NCBI RefSeq assembly: GCF_017813245.1
Contig: NZ_JAGIQL010000056.1
Location: forward strand, 1-37,367
Length of the DNA: 37,367 bases
From: Streptomyces montanisoli
GTDB taxonomy: Bacteria; Actinomycetota; Actinomycetes; Streptomycetales; Streptomycetaceae
Reading direction: 5' to 3'
The notes under the pieces were generated by a model. The model ran no database searches. It was not told the DNA's origin and saw nothing but the letters and a program-made list of their open reading frames with translations. A program made the translations under genes and the position numbers. Shown in pieces: positions 24,051 to 32,095 of the stretch (position 1 is the first letter of the stretch; each line of letters opens with the position of its first letter).

Positions 24051-24248
24051 GAAGACTCCCCTTCGATCATGTACTGGCCTGCAAGAGAAGGGTTCCAGCG
24101 CGGAGTGTCACAGCGCCATTACACAAACGAGTGGGACTGGGACGGGCGCATCGGGGGAATCGGTCGCGCTTCGCACCGGGCCGGCCGGCGGCGCGGACCG
24201 CGCACGATCAGGCCGGCGCGCGGCTCGCACGCCGCGGGAACACGGACA

Positions 24249-25250
24249 ATGGGAGGCGTGACACCGAACGACCCGGCCGCGCCGGAACCAGCCGGAGGGC
24301 GGGCCTCCCGCACAAACGTGCCCCACGCGCCGTCACCGCTCGCGCCGTCACCTCTCCTGCCGTCGCCGCTCGTGCCGGTCGCCGACGGGCGGTTCACCGC
24401 GCGTGGCGTGCGGCTGCTGCTCAAGCGCGACGACCTGATCCACCCGGAAGTACCCGGCAACAAGTGGCGCAAGCTGGTGCCGAACCTGTCGGCCGCGCGC
24501 GCCGAGGGCGCGGACACCCTGGTCACGTTCGGCGGCGCGTACTCCAACCACCTGCGCGCCACGGCCGCGGCCGGCCGGCTGCTCGGCCTCGCCACCGTCG
24601 GCGTCGTACGCGGTGACGAGCTGGCGCACCGGCCGCTGAACCCGTCGCTGGCCCGCTGCGCCGCGGACGGCATGCTCCTGCGTTTCACGGACCGCGCCAC
24701 GTACCGGCGCAAGACGGAGCCAGGCGTGCTCGCCGCGCTGCTCGACGACGCCCGCGCCGGCGCGGGCCGCGCGCTCGGCGGGGTGTACGTGGTGCCCGAG
24801 GGCGGCAGCAACGCGGCGGCCGTGCGCGGCTGCGTGGAACTGGGGCGCGAACTGCGCGACGAGGCCGACGTCGTGGCCGTGGCCGTCGGCACGGGGGGCA
24901 CGCTTGCGGGCCTGGCCGCGGGGCTGCCGCCCGGCCGGCGTGCGCTCGGGGTCGCGGCGCTGCGGGGCGGATTCCTCGGCCGGGAGGTGCGGCGGTTGCA
25001 GCGGGAGGCGTTCGGGGGCGAGCGGGGCGCGTGGAGCGTCGACGACCGCTTCCACTGCGGCGGCTTCGCACGCTCCACGCCTGAGCTCGATGCCTTCACA
25101 GCCGCGTTCGAGGAGGAACACGGCATCGCCCTTGAACGGACCTATGTCGCCAAACTGCTTTATGGACTCACCGCCATGGTGACGGCGGGCGAGTTCGCTC
25201 CCGGCACGTCCGTAGCCGCCGTCGTGACGGGTCCGCCGGATCCGGCGTGA
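24249..25250 (+). CDS. PLP-dependent 1-aminocyclopropane-1-carboxylate deaminase / D-cysteine desulfhydrase family
   Basis: The protein has about 333 residues. After a Pro-rich N-terminus, LLLKRDDLIHPEVPGNKWRKL carries the PLP lysine (in GNKWRK), and VTFGGAYSNHLRATAAAG binds the cofactor phosphate, as in the ACC deaminase and D-cysteine desulfhydrase family. VPEGGSNAAAVRGCVEL and VAVGTGGTLAGLAAGLP complete the pattern. D-cysteine desulfhydrase activity is at least as likely as ACC deaminase. The start is uncertain: ATG at 24249 or GTG at 24258. It is divergent from eshA, but I see no clear sign that it is encapsulin cargo. Confidence 0.85.
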   Translation: MGGVTPNDPAAPEPAGGRASRTNVPHAPSPLAPSPLLPSPLVPVADGRFTARGVRLLLKRDDLIHPEVPGNKWRKLVPNLSAARAEGADTLVTFGGAYSNHLRATAAAGRLLGLATVGVVRGDELAHRPLNPSLARCAADGMLLRFTDRATYRRKTEPGVLAALLDDARAGAGRALGGVYVVPEGGSNAAAVRGCVELGRELRDEADVVAVAVGTGGTLAGLAAGLPPGRRALGVAALRGGFLGREVRRLQREAFGGERGAWSVDDRFHCGGFARSTPELDAFTAAFEEEHGIALERTYVAKLLYGLTAMVTAGEFAPGTSVAAVVTGPPDPA

Positions 25251-25286
25251 CCGCCGCGCGTGCTCGCCGGGCATGAGCGCACGTGA

Positions 25287-25328
25287 GCGGACCCGCGTGT
25301 GCGGACCCGCGTGCGCGGACGCGCGTGT
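25287..25328. repeat. Three tandem 14-base repeats
   Basis: GCGGACCCGCGTGT, GCGGACCCGCGTGC and GCGGACGCGCGTGT follow without gaps, 37 bases after the deaminase stop codon. Each carries a small GCGG/CCGC dyad. Confidence 0.75.
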
Positions 25329-25352
25329 GCCGCATATCGCGCCCGTCGCGCG

Positions 25353-25377
25353 GTTCGGCGGCGCGTGCGGTGGGTAC
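25353..25377 (+). promoter_or_regulatory. Candidate SigB/SigH-type promoter
   Basis: GTTC (25353-25356), a 15-base spacer and GGGTAC (25372-25377) match the general-stress sigma consensus of Streptomyces (GNNT-N14-16-GGGTAY). It sits 230 bases before the anti-sigma gene and suggests that SigH or a relative activates its own operon. Confidence 0.6.
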
Positions 25378-25607
25378 GTCAATCGTCCGCCGGGGGTTCC
25401 CTTTTGGGTCCGGCGCAGGTCCAGCCACTTTGCGTGCCCAAGGACCTACCATGAGTCACACCGGTCGGACAGGGCCCTGCGACAGGGCACTATGGAGCGC
25501 GGTAGCGTCGCCAGTCCAGACCGGCGCGTACGACCCACGTACCGCGTGGCCCCCGGTGTCGGTGACACCGGGGCGCCCGAGAAGCTTGTGTCACCTTGGA
25601 GGTGAGG

Positions 25608-26021
25608 GTGTCCCAGATCGCAGGCGAACCCGGGATCCAGGACTTCGTGGAAGTCCGGTTGCCCGCTGCGGGTGCCTACCTTTCCGTGCTGCGTACGGCC
25701 ACGGCCGGCCTCGCGGCGCGCTTGGACTTCACCCTCGACGAGATCGAGGACCTTCGCATCGCGGTGGACGAGGCGTGCGCGATCCTGCTCCAGCAGGCCG
25801 TGCCGGGCTCCGTCCTCAGCTGCGTCTTCCGGCTCATCGACGACTCCCTCGAGGTGACCGTCGCCGCACCCACGACCGACGGGCGCGCGCCAGAGCGCGA
25901 CACCTTCGCCTGGACGGTGCTCTCGGCGCTGGCGGGGAAGGTCGACTCGTCGGTTGCCGACGACCGTACGGTCTCGATCAGCCTGTACAAGCAGCGCGGC
26001 GCGGGCCCAGGCCCGGCGTGA
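25608..26021 (+). CDS. prsH: Anti-sigma factor for SigH (RsbW-like kinase fold)
   Basis: The 137-residue protein is a GHKL-fold anti-sigma factor: FTLDEIEDLRIAVDEACAILL contains the N-box Asn-replacement region typical of RsbW/SpoIIAB relatives, followed by CVFRLIDDSLEVTVAAP and TVSISLYKQ. It binds SigH and holds it inactive until a stress partner switch. GTG at 25608 lies five bases after GGAGG and gives the MSQIAGEPGIQDF start I recall for S. coelicolor PrsH. The stop overlaps the sigH start (GTGA). Confidence 0.9.
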   Translation: MSQIAGEPGIQDFVEVRLPAAGAYLSVLRTATAGLAARLDFTLDEIEDLRIAVDEACAILLQQAVPGSVLSCVFRLIDDSLEVTVAAPTTDGRAPERDTFAWTVLSALAGKVDSSVADDRTVSISLYKQRGAGPGPA

Positions 26022-27151
26022 ACGACGGGGAGGGGCCGGTGCGTGACGAGGAGCGCGCCCCAGGGGGCGGAGCGGCGGAGCACGCGGCGCCGGCCGGCGG
26101 GCACCCCGGCCCCGTGCGGCGGTCCGCGCCGCCCGCGGGCATACCGGAGCAGCACGCCCGTCCCCATCCCGAGGGCGGGTACGAGGGCCACGAGGCCGCG
26201 CGCGGGCAGGCGCCGGCGGAGCGGGCGGCCGGGATGAGCGAGCGGCGAGGCGGCGAGACCGAGGCCCCGGCGGACGAGGGGACCCGGACGCACGGCACGG
26301 CCCGCGAGGACGCCGCGAACGACGACAACGGCCTCGCGAACAACAAGGGGGCCACGAAGAACGACGGGGCCACCAAGAACGACGGCGCGGCGGACCCGCA
26401 CGACAGGGGCGGCGCGCGTGCGCTGTTCATCGAGCTGCGGGCGCTGCCCGACGGCTCCGCGGCGCGCGCGGACCTGCGCAACCGGCTGGTGCGGATGCAC
26501 CTGCCGCTCGTCGAGCACCTGGCGCGCCGCTTCCGCAACCGCGGCGAGCCGCTCGACGACCTGACGCAGGTCGCCACGATCGGCCTGATCAAGTCGGTGG
26601 ACCGGTTCGATCCGGACCGCGGCGTCGAGTTCTCGACGTACGCGACGCCCACGGTGGTCGGCGAGATCAAGCGCCACTTCCGCGACAAGGGCTGGGCGGT
26701 GCGGGTACCGAGGCGCCTGCAGGAGCTGAGGCTGTCGCTGACGACCGCGACGGCCGAGCTGTCGCAGCAGCACGGCCGCTCCCCCACGGTGCACGAGCTG
26801 GCGGAGCGGCTGGGGATCTCCGAGGAGGAGGTCCTCGAGGGCCTGGAGTCGGCGAACGCCTACTCGACGCTGTCGCTCGACGTGCCGGACACGGACGACG
26901 AGTCCCCGGCCGTGGCGGACACCCTGGGCGCCGAGGACGAGGCGCTGGAAGGCGTGGAGTACCGCGAGTCGCTCAAGCCGCTGCTGGAGGACCTGCCGCC
27001 GCGAGAGAAACGGATCTTGCTGCTCCGCTTCTTCGGCAACATGACGCAGTCGCAGATCGCCCAGGAGGTCGGCATCTCGCAGATGCACGTCTCGCGCCTG
27101 CTGGCGCGGACCCTGGCGCAGCTGCGGGAGCGTTTGCTGGTCGAGGAGTAG
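26018..27151 (+). CDS. sigH: Stress-response sigma factor, SigB/SigF family
   Basis: The full product from GTG 26018 has 377 residues. About 150 N-terminal residues are a disordered, Gly/Ala/Asn-rich extension with repeats of the form TKNDGA (near 108-127). The sigma domains follow: region 2 (LVEHLARRFRNRGEPLDDLTQVATIGLI begins there; core DLTQVATIGLIKSVDRFDP), region 3 (LRLSLTTATAELSQQHGRSP) and region 4 (LPPREKRILLLRFFGNMTQS, then QIAQEVGISQMHVSRLL). An internal ATG at 26234 would give a shorter form; S. coelicolor SigH is known to exist in several sizes. The GTGA overlap couples it to prsH. It would direct osmotic/general stress transcription. Confidence 0.92.
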   Translation: MNDGEGPVRDEERAPGGGAAEHAAPAGGHPGPVRRSAPPAGIPEQHARPHPEGGYEGHEAARGQAPAERAAGMSERRGGETEAPADEGTRTHGTAREDAANDDNGLANNKGATKNDGATKNDGAADPHDRGGARALFIELRALPDGSAARADLRNRLVRMHLPLVEHLARRFRNRGEPLDDLTQVATIGLIKSVDRFDPDRGVEFSTYATPTVVGEIKRHFRDKGWAVRVPRRLQELRLSLTTATAELSQQHGRSPTVHELAERLGISEEEVLEGLESANAYSTLSLDVPDTDDESPAVADTLGAEDEALEGVEYRESLKPLLEDLPPREKRILLLRFFGNMTQSQIAQEVGISQMHVSRLLARTLAQLRERLLVEE

Positions 27152-27187
27152 AGAAGCAGAGGAGCGGCGCGCGGCCGGTGCCGCGCG

Positions 27188-27664
27188 TCAGCCGTTCTCG
27201 CGCGTGCCCGGCGGGCGGATGCCGAGCGCCGCGGTCGTCGCCGGGTTGACCAGGAGGACCAGGCCGGCCACGGCGACCGCCGCGACCGCGATGCCCACGG
27301 GGACCAGCGCGCCGCCCGAGCTCATCAGGGCGTACGCGATTGGCAGCCCGATGACGTGGGTGATCATGGCGGGGCCGCGGCTCCAGCCGCGGAGCCTGAA
27401 CAGCCCGCGCGCGGCGATCAGCGGCAGCAGCCCGATGACGAGCACGGTCACGCCCAGCGCCTCGGCCTGGCCCGGATCGTCCGGCTTCCCGCTCAGTCCT
27501 GCCACGAGCAGGTAGACGCCCACGGCGAAGAGCGCGAGCGCCTCGAGTCCGGCGAGGCACGCGGCCGCGGTCAGCCTGGCCGGCCGGGGGCCTGCCGTCT
27601 CGGGGGTGGGGCGGGGTGCTGCCGTGCCGGGTGTGCTGGGGTTCCTGCGTCCGCTGCTGCTCAC
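27188..27664 (-). CDS. Small integral membrane protein
   Basis: The 158-residue protein has a Ser/Pro-rich N-terminus of about 30 residues and four transmembrane segments (LEALALFAVGVYLLVAGL; VTVLVIGLLPLIAARGL; ITHVIGLPIAYALM; VGIAVAAVAVAGLVLLV). I recognise no domain of known function. GTG at 27664 is the likely start but lacks a well-spaced ribosome site. It is convergent with sigH and divergent from the lipid kinase. Confidence 0.78.
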   Translation of the reverse strand: MSSSGRRNPSTPGTAAPRPTPETAGPRPARLTAAACLAGLEALALFAVGVYLLVAGLSGKPDDPGQAEALGVTVLVIGLLPLIAARGLFRLRGWSRGPAMITHVIGLPIAYALMSSGGALVPVGIAVAAVAVAGLVLLVNPATTAALGIRPPGTRENG

Positions 27665-27734
27665 CCTTGCAGGGTAGCGGCCGCCGCGGGGCCGGGCTCT
27701 GCCCCCGCCGCGTCCGGCCGGTAATGTGCCGAGC

Positions 27735-28700
27735 ATGCGCGCGCTCCTCGTGGTCAACCCGGCTGCCACCACCACCAGTGCCCGCACGCGCGACGTGCTG
27801 ATCCGCGCCCTCGCCAGCGAGATGAAGCTGGAGGCCGTGACGACGCAGTACCGGGGCCACGCGCGCGACCTCGGCAGACGGGCCGCCGAGTCCGACGACA
27901 TCGAGCTGGTGGTCGCGCTCGGCGGCGACGGCACGGTCAACGAGGTCGCGAACGGCCTGCTGCACGCGGGGCCCGCGCCCGGCCTGCCCAGGCTCGCGGT
28001 GGTGCCGGGCGGCTCGACCAACGTCTTCGCCCGCGCCCTCGGCCTGCCGAACGATGCCGTCGAGGCGACGGGCGCCATTCTGGACGCGCTGCGTGACGGC
28101 CGCGAACGCGCCGTGGGGCTCGGGCTCGCGTCCGGCACGCCGGACACGGACGACGAGGCCGTGCCGCCCAGATGGTTCACCTTCTGCGCGGGCTTCGGCT
28201 TCGTCGGCGGCGTGGTGGGACGGGTCGAACAGGCGCGTGAGCGCGGGAAGCGTTCCACGCACGCCCTCTATCTGCGCCAGGTGGTACGCCAGTTCCTCGG
28301 CGACCCGCACCGCGCCGGCGGCACGCTGACCCTAGGGCGGCCCGGCGAGGATCCGGTGACGGGCCTCGTGACGGCGATGGTCTGCAACACCGCCCCGTGG
28401 ACCTACCTGGGCAATCGCCCGGTGTACGGGGTGCCGGGCGCCTCCTTCGACACGGCGCTCGACGTGCTCGGGCTCACCCGGCTCTCGCTGCCGTCGGCCA
28501 CCCGCTACGCGACCCAGCTGCTGGCCGCGACCCCCGAGAAGGGGCTTCACGGTAAGCACGCGGTGACGCTGCACGACCTCACGGACTTCACCTTGCATTC
28601 GAAGGTGCCACTGCCCCTTCAGATGGACGGCGACCATCTGGGACTGCGTACGAGCGTGACGTTCACAGGCGTACGCCGTGCACTGCGTGTGATTGTGTGA
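27735..28700 (+). CDS. Diacylglycerol kinase-like lipid kinase
   Basis: The 321-residue protein begins with the kinase catalytic domain: RALLVVNPAA and LVVALGGDGTVNEVANGLL (the GGDGT nucleotide loop near 64-68), then VVPGGSTNVFARALGLP, the typical second motif. The C-terminal half is the beta-sandwich of the DagK/YegS family. It phosphorylates a lipid such as diacylglycerol on the inner membrane face; the exact lipid is not determined. ATG at 27735 is preferred to GTG at 27726. Confidence 0.9.
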   Translation: MRALLVVNPAATTTSARTRDVLIRALASEMKLEAVTTQYRGHARDLGRRAAESDDIELVVALGGDGTVNEVANGLLHAGPAPGLPRLAVVPGGSTNVFARALGLPNDAVEATGAILDALRDGRERAVGLGLASGTPDTDDEAVPPRWFTFCAGFGFVGGVVGRVEQARERGKRSTHALYLRQVVRQFLGDPHRAGGTLTLGRPGEDPVTGLVTAMVCNTAPWTYLGNRPVYGVPGASFDTALDVLGLTRLSLPSATRYATQLLAATPEKGLHGKHAVTLHDLTDFTLHSKVPLPLQMDGDHLGLRTSVTFTGVRRALRVIV

Positions 28701-28727
28701 GTGAAACCCCTCGAAATCCTTTCACTC
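28699..28727 (+). terminator. Inverted repeat at the end of the lipid kinase gene
   Basis: GAGTGAAA and TTTCACTC are perfect eight-base arms around a 13-base loop, overlapping the stop codon. It is weaker than other terminators in the window and could also be a protein-binding dyad upstream of wblE. Confidence 0.5.
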
Positions 28728-29019
28728 GAACGTTTAGGCTGGCGTCCACCCCATCGATGTACGGCTGTGACCTAGTCGACACCGAGGAATCCAAAAAAAG
28801 TTTCCGGAAGGGGTTGTATCCGCCGCCGAGGTTTGCGAATCTCTACATGGCGATCGGGACGGCTCACGTAACACCAGCCTCCCTGAGAACCGGAACCCCT
28901 CCTCAAACCAGGACCGCACCGGTCTTCTTCGGTGTTTTCGGCCCTTCACTTGTCGAGGGATTCGTGAAAGCGTTCACATTCACAAGCACATGCACGTCAT
29001 ACCAAGAGAGGTAGCAGCC
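28701..29019 (+). other. Long wblE upstream region
   Basis: These 319 bases have no gene and are AT-richer than the surroundings, with an A7 run at about 28793-28799 within GGAATCC...GTTTCC. A dyad GTGAA-AGCG-TTCAC lies about 40-55 bases before the wblE start. Several promoters are likely but I cannot fix a clear -10/-35 pair. A long upstream region is usual for wbl genes. Confidence 0.55.
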
Positions 29020-29277
29020 ATGGACTGGCGTCACAACGCCGTTTGCCGCGAGGAAGACCCCGAGCTGTTCTTCCCCATCGGCAACACCGGTCCCGCGCTG
29101 CTGCAGATCGAGGAAGCCAAGGCCGTCTGCCGTCGCTGCCCCGTCATGGAGCAGTGCCTGCAGTGGGCGCTCGAGTCCGGCCAGGACTCCGGCGTCTGGG
29201 GTGGCCTCAGCGAGGACGAGCGCCGCGCGATGAAGCGCCGCGCCGCTCGCAACCGGGCGCGCAACGCCAGCGCCTGA
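29020..29277 (+). CDS. wblE: WhiB-family iron-sulfur transcription factor WblE
   Basis: The 85-residue protein has the four cluster cysteines (Cys9, Cys37, Cys40, Cys46; CRRCPVMEQC), the GVWGG turn (58-62) and a basic C-terminus (RRAARNRARNASA). It matches WblE, the Streptomyces counterpart of mycobacterial WhiB1, which binds a nitric-oxide-sensitive [4Fe-4S] cluster and the vegetative sigma factor. GAGAGG precedes the ATG. It is next to the convergent pdtaS gene, the same neighbourhood as whiB1-pdtaS in mycobacteria. Confidence 0.95.
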   Translation: MDWRHNAVCREEDPELFFPIGNTGPALLQIEEAKAVCRRCPVMEQCLQWALESGQDSGVWGGLSEDERRAMKRRAARNRARNASA

Positions 29278-29397
29278 AAGCCCCCTGCCACGAGCCCGAG
29301 GCCGGCGGAGCGTACACCGCGTACGCACACAACCCCCGCCCCCGAAAAGCAGCGCGCAGTACCCCCGATGCGCATCTCATCGTGAGCTTCGAGCAGA

Positions 29398-29431
29398 GCC
29401 CCGGACCGGAACACCGGTCCGGGGCCTTTTG
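29398..29431 (+). terminator. Strong intrinsic terminator after wblE
   Basis: GCCCCGGACCGG and CCGGTCCGGGGC form a perfect 12-base stem with the loop AACA, followed by CTTTTG. It is 121 bases beyond the wblE stop and probably ends that transcript. Confidence 0.85.
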
Positions 29432-29562
29432 CTGTCCGCACGTGCGCACGTCGCCCGTACGCCTGTCCGCGCTCGCCGGTGGACGGGCGCACCCGCGGTG
29501 TGACCGTCCGTGACATGACCGCCCGTCATCACCGGGCCGCGACGCACCTGTGCGCCCCCGGG

Positions 29563-31071
29563 CTACTTCGGCGCCGCCACCGGTATGTCCAGCACGACCT
29601 GGGTCCCGCCCTCAGGCGCGCGCACCATGTCGAACGTGCCGCCCAACTCCCCCTCGATGAGAGTCCGCACGATCTGCAGCCCGAGATTGCCCGCCCGCTT
29701 CGGGTCGAAACCCGGCGGCAGCCCCCGCCCGTCGTCCCGCACGGTGATCAGCAGCCTGCCCCCGGACCGCTCCCCGTGGCGCACGCCGCCGCGCCGCGCC
29801 CCGGCCGGGCCCTCGCCGCGCACCGCGCTCACCTCGACCCTGCCCCGCTCCCCCGGCCCGAAGGCGTGCTCGAGCGCGTTCTGCAGCACCTCCGTGAGCA
29901 CCATCGCGAGCGGGGTGGCGACATCGGCGTCGAGGATGCCGAACCGTCCCGTACGCCGGCAGGTGACCGCGCCGGCGGGTGAGAGTTCGGCCACCATCGC
30001 GAGGACGCGGTCGGCGATCTCGTCGAACTCCACCCGCTCGTCCAGGTTCTGGGACAGCGTCTCGTGGACGATGGCGATCGAGCCCACGCGCCGCACCGCC
30101 TCGTTGAGCGCTGCCCTGCCGTGGTCGGAGTCGATGCGCCGCGACTGGAGCCTGAGCAGGGCGGCCACCGTCTGGAGGTTGTTCTTCACCCGGTGGTGGA
30201 TCTCCCGGATGGTGGCGTCCTTGGTCATCAACTCCTGCTCGCGGCGTCGCAGTTCCGTCACGTCGCGGAGCAGGACGAGCGAGCCGATCCGGTCGCCCTT
30301 CGGCTTGAGGGGGATGGCGCGCAGCTGGATCACGCCGACGGCGCTCTCCACCTCGGTCTGGCGCGGGGCGTAGCCGCTGGCGAGTTTGACGAGCGCCTCG
30401 TCCACCGGGCCGCGTACGGGCGCGAGCTCGTCGGTGGTCTGGCCCAGGTGCTGTCCCACCAGGTCGGACGCCAGTCCCAGCCTGTGGTACGCGGACAGCG
30501 CGTTGGGGCTCGCGTACTGGACGACCCCGTCGGCGTCCAGCCTGATCAGCCCGTCGCCGACGCGCGGTGACGCGTCCATGTCGGTCTGCTCGCCGGGGAA
30601 GGGAAACGATCCTGCGGCGATCATCTGCGCGAGGTCGGACGCCGACTGGAGGTAGGTGAGCTCCAGCCTGCTCGGCGTGCGCACGGTCAGCAGGTTGGTG
30701 TTGCGCGCGATCACGCCGAGCACCCGGCCGTCCCGGCGCACGGGGATGGACTCGACCCTGACCGGCACCTCCTCGCGCCACTCGGGGTCGCCCTCGCGCA
30801 CGATCCTGCCCTCGTCGAGCGCCGCGTCGAGCAGCGGCCTGCGGCCGCGCGGCACGAGGTGCCCGACCATGTCGTCCTGGTACGAGGTGGGGCCCGTGTT
30901 GGGGCGCATCTGCGCGACGGACACGTAGCGGGTGCCGTCGCGCGTGGGAACCCACAGCACGAGGTCGGCGAAGGAGAGGTCGGACAGCAGCTGCCACTCG
31001 GAGACGAGGAGGTGCAGCCATTCGAGGTCGGACTCGTCGAGCGCGGAGTGCTGCCGTACGAGATCGTTCAT
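29563..31071 (-). CDS. pdtaS: PdtaS-type sensor histidine kinase
   Basis: The 502-residue kinase has an N-terminal GAF-like sensor domain (1-155), a PAS domain (about 165-275), a HisKA_2 dimerisation domain with REIHHRVKNNLQT (phospho-acceptor His293) and a HATPase_c domain (LTEVLQNALEHAF; DDGRGLPPGFD; GNLGLQIVRTL). There is no membrane segment, so it is cytoplasmic. PdtaS works with an ANTAR-type response regulator (PdtaR) that acts on RNA antitermination; that partner is not in the window. An Arg/Gly-rich insert (GARRGGVRHGERSGG) sits inside the ATPase domain. The start at 31071 has no strong ribosome site. Confidence 0.9.
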   Translation of the reverse strand: MNDLVRQHSALDESDLEWLHLLVSEWQLLSDLSFADLVLWVPTRDGTRYVSVAQMRPNTGPTSYQDDMVGHLVPRGRRPLLDAALDEGRIVREGDPEWREEVPVRVESIPVRRDGRVLGVIARNTNLLTVRTPSRLELTYLQSASDLAQMIAAGSFPFPGEQTDMDASPRVGDGLIRLDADGVVQYASPNALSAYHRLGLASDLVGQHLGQTTDELAPVRGPVDEALVKLASGYAPRQTEVESAVGVIQLRAIPLKPKGDRIGSLVLLRDVTELRRREQELMTKDATIREIHHRVKNNLQTVAALLRLQSRRIDSDHGRAALNEAVRRVGSIAIVHETLSQNLDERVEFDEIADRVLAMVAELSPAGAVTCRRTGRFGILDADVATPLAMVLTEVLQNALEHAFGPGERGRVEVSAVRGEGPAGARRGGVRHGERSGGRLLITVRDDGRGLPPGFDPKRAGNLGLQIVRTLIEGELGGTFDMVRAPEGGTQVVLDIPVAAPK

Positions 31072-31273
31072 GGAGGGCACACCGCGAGAGTACCCGCGGG
31101 CCGCGGCACCGAGCGGGACCCTCAGCCCGCCTGGCACCGCAGCCCGGGATCACCACGGCCGGGGGTGTGCGGGCCCGCGGCCGTGTCCGGGTGCCGGCGC
31201 GGTCAGGGCAGAGAGCGCAGGCACCGCGTGCCGCCCTTCTGTGCGGTGAAGGACGGACGCTCTGCCGTTCCAT

Positions 31274-31289
31274 TGTGGACTAGACCATT
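31274..31289. promoter_or_regulatory. DasR-responsive-element-like site
   Basis: TGGACTAGACCA (31276-31287) differs at one base from the dre core TGGTCTAGACCA. It is about 205 bases upstream of pdtaS and 29 bases from the TetR stop codon. It may control pdtaS, or be a remnant from before the TetR-SDR cassette was present. Confidence 0.5.
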
Positions 31290-31317
31290 TGGCGCTGTCC
31301 AGGGATCCGCACGCGGC

Positions 31318-31959
31318 TCACGTCGCCGGTTTCCCGGCCTCCGGGACGGCGATCCCATGAAAGAGGTTGGCGATCAGCTCGTCGACGAACTCCGGCGTCA
31401 TCGGCAGCGCGGGCATCAGCAGCCGGTGGTAGACGGCGCCCCAGAGCTGGTCGACGATTGCCTCCAGATGCGCGTCGGCGCGTACCTGGCCCGCCTGCTG
31501 CGCGAGCGTGAGACGTTCCACGGCGAGCGCGCGGCGGTGCGTGACGTAGTGCGTCGAGAGCGCCTCCGCCAGGTCGGCGTCGCCCTGCGCCGCCCCGATG
31601 ATCCCGGCGATGACGGGGGCGTTGCGGTTCAGCAGGTCGACGAACGAGTTGAGCTGCGCGGTCAGATCACGCCTTATGTCGCCCGTGTCGGGAAAGGCGA
31701 GGGTGGCCTGGAAGGCGTTGAAGTAGGCGTCGAAGGCCAGGGCCCCGGGCGAGGGCCACCACTTGTACAGCGTCATCTTGCTGACGCCCGCGCGGGTGGC
31801 GACCTTCGAGAAGGTCAGGGCGTGGACGCCCTCGGCGAGCAGCAGTTCGGCCGCCGCGGTCAGGGTCGCGTGCCGCACGTCCTCCGCCTTGCGCCGCCCG
31901 CGTCCCGGCTTGAGCCGGCCCGGCCCCTGGCCCGGCTCCCCTGCGTCTGTCCGCTCCAT
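31318..31959 (-). CDS. TetR family transcriptional regulator
   Basis: The 213-residue regulator has a TetR helix-turn-helix (TLTAAAELLLAEGVHALTFS, then KVATRAGVSKMTLYKWWPSP) at about residues 30-75, and an all-helical ligand domain resembling the TetR_C_11 type. The basic, Gly-rich first 25 residues are an extension. It is divergent from the SDR-SDR-esterase operon and should repress it, and itself, through the tandem sites between them. Confidence 0.92.
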   Translation of the reverse strand: MERTDAGEPGQGPGRLKPGRGRRKAEDVRHATLTAAAELLLAEGVHALTFSKVATRAGVSKMTLYKWWPSPGALAFDAYFNAFQATLAFPDTGDIRRDLTAQLNSFVDLLNRNAPVIAGIIGAAQGDADLAEALSTHYVTHRRALAVERLTLAQQAGQVRADAHLEAIVDQLWGAVYHRLLMPALPMTPEFVDELIANLFHGIAVPEAGKPAT

Positions 31960-32004
31960 GTCTCCTCCTCGTCCCGCACGGTCTCCGTGCGGCTCGCCGG
32001 CAAT

Positions 32005-32060
32005 TATATGGACTCGCCGACCACATACATATGGACGACTGGTCTACATACTGCTAATGT
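32005..32060 (+). promoter_or_regulatory. Promoter of the SDR operon with two tandem 23-base operators
   Basis: Unit A (32005-32027) and unit B (32028-32050) share ATATGGAC at one end and ACATA at the other. TGGACG (32032-32037), 17 bases, and TAATGT (32055-32060) form a plausible promoter, so unit B overlaps the -35 box. This suits repression by the divergent TetR protein. Confidence 0.6.
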
Positions 32061-32095
32061 ACTCATCGTCCACAAAGAACGAGAGAGGGGTCACC

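Larger units (their letters stand above)
25251..25607 (+). other. Regulatory region upstream of prsH-sigH
   Basis: No gene is seen in these 357 bases. They hold three tandem 14-base repeats (25287-25328), a SigB-type promoter (25353-25377), and two inverted repeats before the prsH start: GGTGTC-GGT-GACACC (25555-25569) and TCACCT-TGG-AGGTGA (25591-25605), the second of which includes the ribosome-binding site. Confidence 0.6.

Noticed and set aside
21543..24240. A very long plus-strand open frame opposite the polyprenyl synthase and eshA genes
   Set aside because: It is the antisense shadow of two well-recognised genes; only its last third (from 24249) is a real gene, the PLP enzyme.
24249..25250. 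The D-cysteine desulfhydrase-like enzyme as encapsulin cargo
   Set aside because: Family 2A encapsulins carry cysteine desulfurases, a different fold. This gene is divergent from eshA, and its Pro-rich N-terminus alone is not enough evidence.
25555..25605. BldD-binding site upstream of prsH
   Set aside because: The two inverted repeats do not fit the 15-base BldD consensus; only a partial match (TGACACCGGGG) is present.
28785..28820. A SigR promoter (GGAAT-N18-GTT) upstream of wblE
   Set aside because: GGAAT is present, but the next GTT is about 22 bases away rather than 18.
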